Shown: positions 40,262 to 48,834, numbered from the stretch's first letter. The stretch is 64,000 bases of DNA from Acidovorax delafieldii (GCA_002377855.1 DFQQ01000035.1:53371-117370); one strand, 5' to 3'. The notes: a model not told the origin generated them from the letters alone. Translations and numbers: made by a program.

Positions 40262-40313
40262 GCACCCATGAAAAAACCCCGCTCTGCGGGGTTTTTTCAT
40301 GGGTGCTTTTTTT
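40262..40313. terminator. Long bidirectional terminator between cassette 3 and phaB
   Basis: A perfect 21-bp stem with a TCT loop: GCACCCATG, AAAAAA, CCCCGC pair with GCGGGG, TTTTTT, CATGGGTGC, followed by seven Ts on the plus strand. The inner A/T and G/C blocks work on both strands, so it can stop cassette 3 from one side and phaB from the other. Confidence 0.88.
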
Positions 40314-40444
40314 GAGCAGGTGGACAGTTGAAGGTTTGACTGACTGTCAGTTTGATCGCTCGCTGCACACTAGAAGAAAGAGCTGCGGGGCCAAAGAAGC
40401 TCCAGCTCCCTTGCAAGCCACCCCAGCCTTTCAAAGTCTCTTCA

Positions 40445-41182
40445 TTAACCCATGTGCAAGCCGCCGTTCACAGAGAAGTCGGCGCCTGTGGCGTACCCCC
40501 CCTCTTCCGACGCCAGCCACGCAATGATGGATGCGATTTCGCTGGGCTCACCCAGCCGTTTGACTGGGACAGTCGCCACGATTTTCTCCAATACGTCAGG
40601 GCGAATCGCCTTCACCATGTCCGTGCCGATGTAGCCGGGGCTCACGGTGTTGACCGTCACTCCCTTGGTCGCCAGTTCCTGCGCCAGCGCCATTGAAAAA
40701 CCGTGCATGCCGGCCTTGGCTGCCGAGTAATTGGTCTGGCCCGCCTGACCTTTTTCGCCGTTCACGCTGCTGATGTTGATGATTCGACCCCAGCCCTTTT
40801 CCACCATGTCGGCAACGACCTGCTTAGTCACGTTGAACATGCTGTTGAGGTTGGTTTCAATGACTGCATCCCAGTCTTCGCGCGACATTTTGAGGAACAT
40901 GCGGTCGCGGGTGATTCCGGCATTGTTGACCAGCACATCAATGGTGCCGTGCTCTGCCTTGGACTTGGAAAACGCTTCGACGGTGGAGTCCCAGTCACCG
41001 ACATTGCCGACGGACGCGTAGAACGAAAAGCCCAGTGCCTTTTGCTCAGCCAGCCATTTCCCGTGGTCGCGTGTGGGGCCACAGCCAGCAATGACCTTGA
41101 AGCCGTCCTTGTGCAAACGCTGGCAGATGGCGGTACCAATTCCGCCCATGCCACCGGTTACATACGCTACTTTTTGGCTCAT
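40445..41182 (-). CDS. phaB: Acetoacetyl-CoA reductase
   Basis: This 245-residue short-chain dehydrogenase has the NADPH-binding TGGMGGIG, the NNAG motif, and catalytic Ser138/139, Tyr152 and Lys156 (ISSVNGEKGQAGQTNYSAAK). It makes (R)-3-hydroxybutyryl-CoA for the PHA synthase. AAGGAGAAATCGC precedes the ATG. It is third in phaC-phaA-phaB but is separated from phaA by a terminator-like hairpin, so its dose may be set separately. Confidence 0.96.
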   Translation of the reverse strand: MSQKVAYVTGGMGGIGTAICQRLHKDGFKVIAGCGPTRDHGKWLAEQKALGFSFYASVGNVGDWDSTVEAFSKSKAEHGTIDVLVNNAGITRDRMFLKMSREDWDAVIETNLNSMFNVTKQVVADMVEKGWGRIINISSVNGEKGQAGQTNYSAAKAGMHGFSMALAQELATKGVTVNTVSPGYIGTDMVKAIRPDVLEKIVATVPVKRLGEPSEIASIIAWLASEEGGYATGADFSVNGGLHMG

Positions 41183-41327
41183 GCGATTTCTCCTTGCGTT
41201 AGTGATCTGCCTCGCACCACTCTACCGAAGATTTATGAGGCGACTGTGCAGGTAAACACTGGAACGTGCGGTCTTTTGGAAAAAAAGTAACCATACGGCC
41301 GAGTCGTCGCACGGGTGCAACGGACAC

Positions 41328-41355
41328 AAAAAAAGGCCGCGCAATGCGCGGCCTT
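41328..41355 (-). terminator. Terminator-like hairpin between phaA and phaB
   Basis: On the minus strand, AAGGCCGCGC and GCGCGGCCTT form a 10-bp stem with an ATT loop followed by seven Ts. It sits 29 bp after the phaA stop and about 145 bp before phaB. Confidence 0.85.
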
Positions 41356-41383
41356 GAATGAGGGGGTGCGCCTGCAAAGCCGC

Positions 41384-42562
41384 TTAGCGCTCCAACGCAA
41401 GCGACACACCCATGCCTCCGCCGATGCACAGCGCAGCCAGGCCCTTTTTGGCGTCGCGCCGCTGCATCTCATGCAGCAAAGTTACCAAAATACGGCAGCC
41501 AGAAGCGCCAATGGGGTGGCCGATGGCAATCGCACCGCCGTTCACGTTGACCTTGGCGGGGTCGATCGAGAGTTCCTTGTTGACGGCGCACGCCTGTGCT
41601 GCAAAGGCTTCGTTCAGCTCGAACAGATCCACGTCGGCGGCGTTCCAGCCTGCACGCTGCAATGCCTTGCGCGACGCGGGCACCGGCCCCATGCCCATGG
41701 TGGCAGGGTCCAGGCCGCTGGTGCCGAAAGCGGCGATGCGCGCCAGGGGCTTGAGACCCAGGGCTGCAGCCTTCTTGGCGCTCATGACCACAACGGCGGC
41801 AGCGCCGTCGTTGATGCCTGAGGCATTGCCGGCCGTCACGCTGCCCGCCTTGTCGAAGGCTGGGCGCAAGCCGGCCAAGGCGTCGGCGTTGGACTTGCGG
41901 TTGATGAATTCGTCTGCGTTGAACAGGATGGGGTCACCCTTCTTCTGCGCCAAGCTCACGCCCACGATTTCGTCGGCGAATTTTCCTGCGTCTTGCGCCG
42001 CTGCTGCTTTTTGCTGGCTGGCCAAGGCCAGGGCGTCCTGCATGTCGCGGGTGATGCCGTATTGCTTGGCCACGTTTTCGGCGGTGATGCCCATGTGGTA
42101 CTGGTTGTAGACGTCCCACAGGCCGTCCACGATCATGGTGTCCACCATCTTCCAGTCGCCCATGCGCTGGCCATCGCGCGAGCCATTGAGCACGTGGGGC
42201 GAGAGGCTCATGTTTTCCTGACCACCAGCGACCACGATGTCGCTGTCGCCCCAGGCGATGGCCTGGGCAGCAAGCATCACGGCCTTGAGGCCGGAGCCGC
42301 ACACGGCATTGATGGTCAACGCAGGAGTTTCCTGGGCAACGCCGGCCTTCATCATGGCCTGGCGGGCAGGGTTTTGACCCACGCCAGCGGCAAGCACCTG
42401 GCCCATGATGACTTCACCGATCTGGTCGGAGGCCAAACCCGCGCGTGCGATGGCTTCACGGATCACCACTGCGCCCAGTTCGGAAGCAGGGGTTTTGGCC
42501 AGAGAACCGCCAAACTTGCCAACCGCAGTGCGGGCGGCCGAAACGATAACGATGTCTTCCAT
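41384..42562 (-). CDS. phaA: Acetyl-CoA acetyltransferase (beta-ketothiolase)
   Basis: This 392-residue thiolase has acyl-accepting Cys88 (NAVCGSGLKAV), NEAFAAQA, the His motif GGAIAIGHPIGASGCRI and the C-terminal CIGGGMG active-site Cys. It condenses two acetyl-CoA to acetoacetyl-CoA. The start is ATG 42562 (MEDIVIVSAARTAVGKFGG) with AAAGGA upstream; the frame extends 5' but without support. It lies 91 bp downstream of phaC. Confidence 0.96.
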   Translation of the reverse strand: MEDIVIVSAARTAVGKFGGSLAKTPASELGAVVIREAIARAGLASDQIGEVIMGQVLAAGVGQNPARQAMMKAGVAQETPALTINAVCGSGLKAVMLAAQAIAWGDSDIVVAGGQENMSLSPHVLNGSRDGQRMGDWKMVDTMIVDGLWDVYNQYHMGITAENVAKQYGITRDMQDALALASQQKAAAAQDAGKFADEIVGVSLAQKKGDPILFNADEFINRKSNADALAGLRPAFDKAGSVTAGNASGINDGAAAVVVMSAKKAAALGLKPLARIAAFGTSGLDPATMGMGPVPASRKALQRAGWNAADVDLFELNEAFAAQACAVNKELSIDPAKVNVNGGAIAIGHPIGASGCRILVTLLHEMQRRDAKKGLAALCIGGGMGVSLALER

Positions 42563-42653
42563 GAAAGTCCTTTCAGTGTGAATTGCTTGTGCGCGGCGGC
42601 GCAACACAATGCGCCGTGAATGGCCGATTTGAATATTCTCGCAGCCCTGCAAG

Positions 42654-44354
42654 TCAGGACTTTTGCATAACGTAGCTGCCAGGCGCTGGCTCCATGGCCT
42701 TGAATTTGGTGCCCCTGCCATAGGTCTTGGGAGCTGCAACCTGTTTGCCAGCATGGGCCTTCAGCCAGCTTGCCCAGTCGGTCCACCAGCTGCCGGGATG
42801 CTCCGTGGCACCTTCAAGCCATTGCTCCAGCGTGGCTGGCAACTTGCCGTCCGCGCGAATCCAGTGGCTGCGCTTGTTCTTGGCAGGTGGGTTGATGACC
42901 CCGGCGATATGGCCAGACGCACCCATCACGAAGCGCTTTTGGCCTGGCAACACCTGGGTGGATGCGTAGGCAGCGTTGATGGGCACGATGTGGTCTTCGC
43001 GAGAGCCATAGATGTACACAGGCAATTGGAGCAGCCCGAGATCCATCTTTTCGCCGCACACGGTGAGCTTGCCGGGCTGCACCAGATTGTTTTCGAGGTA
43101 GAAATTGCGCAGATACCAGGCGTAGAACGGTCCGGGCAGGTTGGTGCTGTCGCTATTCCAGTACAGCAAGTCGAACGGCGGCGGCGTTTCGCCCTTGAGG
43201 TAATTGCCCACCACATAGTTCCAGACCAGGTCATTGGGCCGCAAAAAGCTGAAGGTCGAGGCCAGGTCCTGCCCCTTCATCAGACCGCCCTTGCCCATTT
43301 GCAGTTCGCGGAACTGCACAAACGCCTCGTCGATGAACACGTCCAGAATGCCGGTGTCGGCAAAGTCAATGAGCGTGGTGAGGAAGGTAGCGCTGGCCAC
43401 CGGTTCTTGCCCGCGCGCCGCCATCACGGCCAGGGCGTTGCTCAGGATGGTGCCCCCCACGCAAAAACCCAGCGCGTTGATTTGCGCCGCCCCCGTGATG
43501 CTCTGCACCACGTCAATGGCCGCCATGGCCCCATCCTCGACATAGTCGTCCCAGGTTTTGGAAGCCAGCTCTTCATGGGGATTGCGCCAGCTCACCACAA
43601 ACGTACGGTGACCTTGCTCCACCGCGTAGCGGATGAGGGAGTTGTCGGGCTGCAAATCCAGGATGTAGTACTTGTTGATGCAGGGCGGCACCAGCAAGAA
43701 GGGGCGCTCATACACCTTGGCCGTGAGGGGCTTGTATTCAAGCAGCTGGAACAGTTCGTTCTCGAACACAACCGCCCCCTCGGTGGTGGCCACGTTGCGC
43801 CCCACTTCGAAAAGCCTCTCGTCAGTCATCGACACATGGCCCTGGCGGATGTCGTGCAGCAGGTTTTGCATGCCCTTGGCAATGCTCTCGCCCTTGGTCT
43901 CGATGGCTTTTTTCTGTGCTTCGGCGTTGAAGGCCAGGAAGTTGCTGGGGGCCATGGCGGCCATCCACTGCTCCACGCCAAAGCGGATGCGCGCACGGGT
44001 TTTCTCGTCCCCCTCCACCGCATCGGCCAGGCCCATCAGGGTACGGGCATTGAGCAGGTAGGCGGCCGCTGAAAAGGCGGCCACGGGGTTGGCAGCCCAT
44101 CCCTCTCCGCTGAAGCGGCGGTCTTTCACTTCAGGTGAACCCTGCAGGCTTTGCGCCCACAGGGCTTGCGCGTCTTTGAGGTACTGCTCTTGCAGCGCCT
44201 GCAGCTTGGCGGGCGACAACTGCACAGGCGCGGCCTTGCCAGGTATTCCGCCCAAGTCCAGATGTTGGAATGACTGCAGAGCCTTGGCCCAACTATCGCC
44301 AAATATCTGTTGGAATTGCTGGGCACTTTGGGCCCAGAGTGCTTCAGAATTCAT
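42654..44354 (-). CDS. phaC: Class I polyhydroxyalkanoate synthase
   Basis: This 566-residue synthase of alpha/beta-hydrolase type has the lipase-like box GFCVGGT, where Cys298 is the growing-chain nucleophile. A downstream Asp (SREDHIVPI) and His (SGHIAGVINPP) complete the triad. It polymerises (R)-3-hydroxybutyryl-CoA on granules. Length and N-terminal domain fit class I, which needs no PhaE or PhaR subunit. First gene of the phaCAB run. Confidence 0.97.
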   Translation of the reverse strand: MNSEALWAQSAQQFQQIFGDSWAKALQSFQHLDLGGIPGKAAPVQLSPAKLQALQEQYLKDAQALWAQSLQGSPEVKDRRFSGEGWAANPVAAFSAAAYLLNARTLMGLADAVEGDEKTRARIRFGVEQWMAAMAPSNFLAFNAEAQKKAIETKGESIAKGMQNLLHDIRQGHVSMTDERLFEVGRNVATTEGAVVFENELFQLLEYKPLTAKVYERPFLLVPPCINKYYILDLQPDNSLIRYAVEQGHRTFVVSWRNPHEELASKTWDDYVEDGAMAAIDVVQSITGAAQINALGFCVGGTILSNALAVMAARGQEPVASATFLTTLIDFADTGILDVFIDEAFVQFRELQMGKGGLMKGQDLASTFSFLRPNDLVWNYVVGNYLKGETPPPFDLLYWNSDSTNLPGPFYAWYLRNFYLENNLVQPGKLTVCGEKMDLGLLQLPVYIYGSREDHIVPINAAYASTQVLPGQKRFVMGASGHIAGVINPPAKNKRSHWIRADGKLPATLEQWLEGATEHPGSWWTDWASWLKAHAGKQVAAPKTYGRGTKFKAMEPAPGSYVMQKS

Positions 44355-44478
44355 GCTGCGTTCCTCAAAGTTTGGTCCGTCGGGCAGGCTTTGCGGTTTT
44401 CCAGCCGCTCCGGGTCATTGTTGCCCACAGCATGGGGCGTGGCAACCACGCATTGATCGTTTCACTCACTTAAATCCA

Positions 44479-44841
44479 ATGTACCTTGTGCTTATTGCGT
44501 GGCTATACGTCACCCTGATGATGGCGGTGGCCGAGGCCACCAGCCCCACGGGCACCTTGCTGGGCGCCGCCATGACATTCGTGCTGTATGGCTTGTTGCC
44601 CATGGGCATCGTGGGCTACATCCTCAGCACGCCTGCGCGCAAGCGGGCGATCAAGGCGCGCGAAATTGCCGAGCAGGCCGCTTACGACGAAGAACAAGCG
44701 CGCCGACGGGCCACCGCTGCAGGCGACGCACCAGGACCTGCTGGCCCATCGACGGATTCAGCCGCGCCAGATACAGGCGGCCAACCGGCCGCTGGCTCCC
44801 AAGACGGTCGTATCGCGTCGGTGCGAAAAGAACCGGGCTGA
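44479..44841 (+). CDS. Small membrane protein of unknown function
   Basis: This 120-residue protein starts MYLVLIAWLYVTLMMAVAEA and has two transmembrane segments (about 1-20 and 25-48) with SPTGTLLGA between them. A basic stretch (PARKRAIKAREIAEQ) and a disordered, charged C-terminal half follow. It is divergent from phaC. Its last 84 bases overlap the 3' end of pgeF on the opposite strand. I recognise no family. Confidence 0.7.
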   Translation: MYLVLIAWLYVTLMMAVAEATSPTGTLLGAAMTFVLYGLLPMGIVGYILSTPARKRAIKAREIAEQAAYDEEQARRRATAAGDAPGPAGPSTDSAAPDTGGQPAAGSQDGRIASVRKEPG

Positions 44842-45687
44842 TTGGGTGACCGTGCACCAGGCTGCGCCGCTGTCGTTGCCGTAGATGCGCGTCACCCCCA
44901 TGGCTTGCAGGCGCAGCCGGGCAAGGCCCGCCAGATCGGCCAGCCATTTGCCCTGCTGCCGTGGCGAAGCAACGAAGCAACTGCCGTATTGCGCGCCCCC
45001 CGCGCAGAACGCATCGCGCACATCAGGGCCCACCTCAAAAGCCTGGGGACCGATACAGGGGCCCAGCCATGCCATGGTGTCTGTGAGCTCGCGCTGGGTG
45101 TTCGAAACACCGATAGCTACATTTTCGATAGCTGTTGGCGCTTGGTGGGCGGGGGCCAGGCCCTGATTTCTTTCAACAAGTGCATGAAGGGCATGGACGG
45201 CGGATTCCAGCACCCCCACGCCGCCGGTGCCGGCCAACCCGCGCCAGCCCGCATGGGCGGCACCCACCGCAGAGCCGCTGGCGTGGACCAGCAGCACCGG
45301 AAGGCAATCGGCCACCATGATGGTGCACGCCACGCCGGCATCCGAGGCGACGCATGCATCGGCCTCGGTGTTGTCGGGTGTGGATGCTGTCAGCGCCGCC
45401 ACGGCAGCGCCATGCACTTGGCTCAGAAAGACGGGGCGCGCAGCGGGCGTGCGCTGGGCCAGTGCCGCCTGCAAGCGAGCGCGGTTCGTGTGCACGGCTT
45501 GCGGCTCGTCACCCACATGCGTTCCCAGGTTCATGCTGCCATAGGGCCCCTGGCTCACGCCACCTGTGCGCGTTGTGCAAAGGGCATGCACACCGGGCGG
45601 AGCCGGCCAGTCGGGTGCCAACCAATCGGCAGGCGGCTGCCAGCCAGGTGGGGCACCGAGGGGGCCGGCGCTCAACAGACCCTTCAC
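44758..45687 (-). CDS. pgeF: Laccase-domain protein YfiH/PgeF (polyphenol oxidase / purine nucleoside phosphorylase family)
   Basis: This 309-residue protein has the metal-binding signature of the family: SQVHGAAV, ADCLPVLLVH and AHAGWRGLAGTGG. E. coli YfiH works in peptidoglycan quality control and family members act on purine nucleosides. The GTG at 45687 overlaps the maiA stop (GTGA); the TTG at 45705 is less likely. The protein is about 60 residues longer than E. coli YfiH. Part of the excess (HQAPTAIENVAIG) is encoded by a copy of the dispersed palindromic element. Confidence 0.88.
   Translation of the reverse strand: MKGLLSAGPLGAPPGWQPPADWLAPDWPAPPGVHALCTTRTGGVSQGPYGSMNLGTHVGDEPQAVHTNRARLQAALAQRTPAARPVFLSQVHGAAVAALTASTPDNTEADACVASDAGVACTIMVADCLPVLLVHASGSAVGAAHAGWRGLAGTGGVGVLESAVHALHALVERNQGLAPAHQAPTAIENVAIGVSNTQRELTDTMAWLGPCIGPQAFEVGPDVRDAFCAGGAQYGSCFVASPRQQGKWLADLAGLARLRLQAMGVTRIYGNDSGAAWCTVTQSARFFSHRRDTTVLGASGRLAACIWRG
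45121..45144 (-). repeat. Dispersed element inside pgeF
   Basis: ATTTTCGATAGCTGTTGGCG followed by CTTG. In gene direction it reads CAA GCG CCA ACA GCT ATC GAA, the same frame as the copies in meaB, dapE and ligA. Confidence 0.8.
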
Positions 45688-46352
45688 GGGGCGCTGTCCG
45701 GGCAAGCCGATGGCTGCGCTTGCGCAAACGCTGGCAGCGCCATGCAGGCATCAAAAACCGCCATGGTGAGCGGCAACCCTTCCAAATTCACCCCAAAGCG
45801 CTTGGCATTGAAGATTTGCGGCACGAGGCAGCAGTCAGCCAGCGTGGGGGTGTCACCCCAGCAGTAAAGCGAGCGCGCCTGGCCTGGCGCTTGCCGCTCG
45901 GCAGACAACAGGTCCAGTTGGCGCTCAAAGGCCTCCAGGCCCTGGCGCACCCAGTGGTGGTACCAGGCGTTCTTTGCGTCTTCGTCGGCGTGCAGGGTTG
46001 CGGTGAGGTATTTGAGTACGCGTGGATTGTTCAGCGGATGGATCTCACAAGCCACCATTTGCGACAGAGCACGCACGCGCGCACGCGCCAGGGGCGCAGC
46101 GGGCAGCAGCGCCGGGGTGGGGTGCAACTCTTCCAGGTATTCCATGATGGCCATGGATTGCGGCAAAACCGCACCCTCGTCGGTGACCAGCGCAGGCACC
46201 AGTGCGTCGCCCACCTGGCTGGCGTAAGCAGGGTCTCGGTGCTCGCCCCGCAGCAGATGCACAGGCAGGTATTCGTAGGGCAAGCCCTTGATCTGCAGTG
46301 CAATGCGCACGCGAAACGATGCCGAGGAGCGAAAGTAGTTGTAGAGCTTCAT
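45684..46352 (-). CDS. maiA: Maleylacetoacetate/maleylpyruvate isomerase (zeta-class GST)
   Basis: This 222-residue GST-fold protein has the zeta-class active-site motif YFRSSASFRVRIAL near its N terminus, ALVPALVTDEG and QSMAIMEYLEE. It uses glutathione to isomerise the cis double bond of maleylacetoacetate or maleylpyruvate. ATG 46352 (MKLYNYFRSS) is the usual family start; ATG 46379 is possible. A fumarylacetoacetate/fumarylpyruvate hydrolase gene lies 0.7 kb away, the next step in tyrosine or gentisate breakdown; the ring-cleaving dioxygenase is not in the window. Confidence 0.9.
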   Translation of the reverse strand: MKLYNYFRSSASFRVRIALQIKGLPYEYLPVHLLRGEHRDPAYASQVGDALVPALVTDEGAVLPQSMAIMEYLEELHPTPALLPAAPLARARVRALSQMVACEIHPLNNPRVLKYLTATLHADEDAKNAWYHHWVRQGLEAFERQLDLLSAERQAPGQARSLYCWGDTPTLADCCLVPQIFNAKRFGVNLEGLPLTMAVFDACMALPAFAQAQPSACPDSAP

Positions 46353-46477
46353 ATTCAAACGCCAATCGAAGAAGGACATTCCCCTGCTGAGAAATCAGGG
46401 TCCGTGGTGCACTGATGCAGCAACGGCCAAGAAGTATGGGAGCGCAGTGCGCTGGCCCGACGGCTCCGCCACCCGCC

Positions 46478-46927
46478 TCAACGCCCGACAACCCCGGCTG
46501 CGTTGCTGAACACCAGCTTGGTCAGCAAGGTGTTGAGTTGATCTTGCTCCTGCGGGGTCAGCGGCGCCACCAGGCGCTCTTGTACACGCTGGGCAGCGGG
46601 GCGCATGCGCAGCACCGCGGCCTCGCCTTCGGGGGTAATCCATAGCAGCTTGCGGCGACGATCCTGGGTGTCGGGCTCGCGCCGCACCCACCCCCGGGCT
46701 TCCAGGCGCCCAATGACCGAGCCTGACGTGGCAGCATCAAATGCCACGCGGGCAGCGAGCGTCACCTGGTCTTCGCCCGGCTGTTCCAGCAGCGCATGCA
46801 AGATGGCGAACTGCACGGGGGTCACGTCAAAGTCAGCGGCTTCTTCCATGAAAAGCGCCACCGACCGCTGGTGCGCCCGCCTGACCAGATGGCCTGGCGC
46901 GGTGTGTAAATCGAAGCTCTTGGGCAT
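46478..46927 (-). CDS. MarR-family transcriptional regulator
   Basis: This 149-residue winged-helix protein has FDVTPVQFAILHALLEQPGE, recognition helix region FDAATSGSVIGRLEARGWV and wing REPDTQDRRRKLLWIT. ATG 46927 (MPKSFDLHTAPGHLVRRAHQ) is preferred over a longer frame. It is divergent from the FAH-family hydrolase gene, which it likely represses, and may also control maiA. Such MarR proteins commonly respond to aromatic acids. Confidence 0.9.
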   Translation of the reverse strand: MPKSFDLHTAPGHLVRRAHQRSVALFMEEAADFDVTPVQFAILHALLEQPGEDQVTLAARVAFDAATSGSVIGRLEARGWVRREPDTQDRRRKLLWITPEGEAAVLRMRPAAQRVQERLVAPLTPQEQDQLNTLLTKLVFSNAAGVVGR

Positions 46928-47058
46928 GCGCGCGAGTGTAGCGCCCCCCTGCAACGGGCCCTGGCCCATGGCACACTGCGCTCATGTGCGCCGGGGTCAG
47001 CCACCGTCGCCCCCGCCGGCCCAGTAACCTGATGACAGACATACAACGAAAGGCAGAC

Positions 47059-47754
47059 ATGAGCTACGTGTTTCAACCTGCGCCCGCCACCAGCGTTCCG
47101 GTGGTAGGCACCGGTGCGCAATTTCCGGTGCACCGCATCTACTGCGTGGGCCGCAACTACGAAGAACATGCCAAGGAAATGGGGTTCACCGGCCGCGAGC
47201 CGCCTTTCTTCTTCATGAAACCCGCAGATGCCATCGTGGTAGCGGCCCCAGGCACTACCACGGCGCTGCCCTACCCGCCCCTCACAGCCAACCTGCACCA
47301 CGAAATTGAACTGGTGGTGGCCATCGGCAAGGGCGGCAAGAACATTGCAGCTGCCGAAGCGCTCTCGCATATCTATGGCTATGCCGTGGGCCTGGACATG
47401 ACACGCCGCGACCTGCAAAACGACATGAAAAAGCAAGGCCGGCCCTGGTGCATTGGCAAGGGCTTTGATGCGAGCGCGCCCATCGGGCCCATCACCCCGG
47501 CTGCCCTGGCGGGCGATGTGGCCAAAGCAGGCATCTGGCTGCAGGTCAATGGCGTGGATCGCCAGCGCAGCAGTGTTGCCCAGCTGATCTGGAACATCGC
47601 CGAAACCATCGAACATCTTTCTGCAGCGTGGGAGCTGCAGCCCGGCGACCTGATCTACACCGGCACGCCAGAAGGCGTGGGCGCTGTGGTGACAGGGGAT
47701 GTACTGGAGGGCGGCGTGGACGGGCTGGGCAGCATTCGCCTCAAACTGGTCTAA
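47059..47754 (+). CDS. FAH-family hydrolase (fumarylpyruvate/fumarylacetoacetate hydrolase type)
   Basis: This 231-residue protein has IYCVGRNYEEHAKEMG, FFFMKPADAI, the metal ligands in LHHEIELVVAIG, GYAVGLDMTRRDLQ and the TGTPEGVG motif. Its length matches fumarylpyruvate hydrolases of the gentisate pathway (NagK type), and the maiA-like isomerase nearby could be the preceding enzyme. AAAGGCAGAC precedes ATG 47059. A different acylpyruvate substrate is possible. Confidence 0.88.
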   Translation: MSYVFQPAPATSVPVVGTGAQFPVHRIYCVGRNYEEHAKEMGFTGREPPFFFMKPADAIVVAAPGTTTALPYPPLTANLHHEIELVVAIGKGGKNIAAAEALSHIYGYAVGLDMTRRDLQNDMKKQGRPWCIGKGFDASAPIGPITPAALAGDVAKAGIWLQVNGVDRQRSSVAQLIWNIAETIEHLSAAWELQPGDLIYTGTPEGVGAVVTGDVLEGGVDGLGSIRLKLV

Positions 47755-47836
47755 TGCCCCGCGCGGGCTTGGCTCGCCGTGCACCCACACCGGGTCACGC
47801 GCCGCGCGCCGCGAGCAAGCCGGCTCTTTCACTACA

Positions 47837-47886
47837 ATTTTGATAGCTTATGGCGCTTTTATATCAAGCGCTGCAAGCTGATTTGA
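47837..47886 (-). repeat. Dispersed AGCTATC palindromic element
   Basis: AATTTTGATAGCTTATGGCG, CTTTTATATCAAGCGCTGC: a nearly complete copy in reverse orientation. It ends 14 bases before the Nudix gene, so it will form a hairpin in that gene's leader if transcription begins upstream. Confidence 0.8.
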
Positions 47887-47899
47887 TTCAAATTTCTGC

Positions 47900-48451
47900 A
47901 TGACCTACCGCAGCCCCATCCAACACTGCCGCAACTGCGGCAACGCCGTGGTGTACCGCTTGCCTGACGATGGCGATACCAAGCTGCGCGCTGTCTGCCC
48001 TGCCTGCCACACAGTGCATTACGAAAACCCGCTGAACGTGGTGGGCACGGTGCCCAGCACGCCCGACGGCCGTGTGCTGCTGTGCAAGCGCAATATTGAG
48101 CCGCGCTGGGGCAAGTGGACGCTGCCCGCAGGTTTCATGGAGCTGGACGAGACCACCTCGCAGGGCGCAGCCCGCGAAACCGATGAAGAGGCCGGGGCGC
48201 AAATCCAGATGGGTCCGCTGTTCAGCGTGCTGAACGTGCCCCGTGTGGGACAAGTGCATTTCTTCTACCTCGCCAGCCTGCTCAGCGAGGAGTTCAATCC
48301 CGGCTTCGAAACCATTGAAGCGCGCCTGTTCACCGAAGACGAAGTGCCCTGGGACGAGATCGCCTTCCGCACCGTCAAGGAAACCCTGCAGGCCTACTTT
48401 GCCGACCGCAAGGCCGGGGCATTCGGGCTGCACTGCGTCGACATCGAGTGA
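47900..48451 (+). CDS. Nudix hydrolase with N-terminal zinc ribbon
   Basis: This 183-residue protein has an N-terminal four-cysteine zinc ribbon (HCRNCG and CPACH) and a complete Nudix box (GFMELDETTSQGAARETDEEAG). Zinc-ribbon Nudix proteins include NADH pyrophosphatases, but the NudC-specific signature is not seen here, so the substrate is open. Its stop is 17 bp before a small membrane-protein gene. Confidence 0.88.
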   Translation: MTYRSPIQHCRNCGNAVVYRLPDDGDTKLRAVCPACHTVHYENPLNVVGTVPSTPDGRVLLCKRNIEPRWGKWTLPAGFMELDETTSQGAARETDEEAGAQIQMGPLFSVLNVPRVGQVHFFYLASLLSEEFNPGFETIEARLFTEDEVPWDEIAFRTVKETLQAYFADRKAGAFGLHCVDIE

Positions 48452-48468
48452 CGTGCAGCTGAGGCTCC

Positions 48469-48729
48469 ATGTCAGCAAAGACCTTTTTTCGGCTGGCAGT
48501 GTTCGTAGGCTCCGGGGTGCTGGGTGGGGCAGGCCTGCGCATGCTTGCGGGCGACTCTATCGCCGCACTGCTGATGGGGTTTTGCTGTACAGCCGTAGCC
48601 GCTTGCGGGCTTGTGGTATCGATCTTTGGGATACCTGTGCTGGGAAGGCGCCAGCCAGACAGCGGCTTCGGAGTTTTTTCAGACCCCGCGCCCGCCAGGC
48701 GCTCCAAGGCCAAGCCGCGGAAGAAATAA
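48469..48729 (+). CDS. Small membrane protein of unknown function
   Basis: This 86-residue protein has two hydrophobic segments (about residues 7-24 and 29-56; GLRMLAGDSIAALLMGFCCT lies in the middle) and a basic tail (RRSKAKPRKK). It follows the Nudix gene closely. I recognise no family. Coding is supported by composition and spacing only. Confidence 0.5.
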   Translation: MSAKTFFRLAVFVGSGVLGGAGLRMLAGDSIAALLMGFCCTAVAACGLVVSIFGIPVLGRRQPDSGFGVFSDPAPARRSKAKPRKK

Positions 48730-48834
48730 CACTGGCCAGGCACTGCGATGGCTCGCCGCCCATGGCGGCCACGTGCACATCCCTCAGGGCCGCCCCCCCC
48801 GCTCTGCCCTGTGCGGGCACAGTAAGTCAGCCGT

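Larger units (their letters stand above)
39625..40313 (+). repeat. Three tandem micropeptide cassettes, about 238 bp each
   Basis: Three cassettes follow one another with start codons 239 and 237 bp apart. Each has a TGTCAACC box (39625, 39863, 40100) 55-56 bases before the start codon, then GCGTTG(T/A), then AGGAG near the start, a 24-codon ORF and an intrinsic terminator. The CAAC of the box can pair with the downstream GTTG in every copy. ORF and leader are conserved, while the stretch between stop codon and terminator is not. Each cassette looks like an independent transcription unit or a processed monocistron. The copies arose by duplication and have been kept under selection. Confidence 0.8.
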
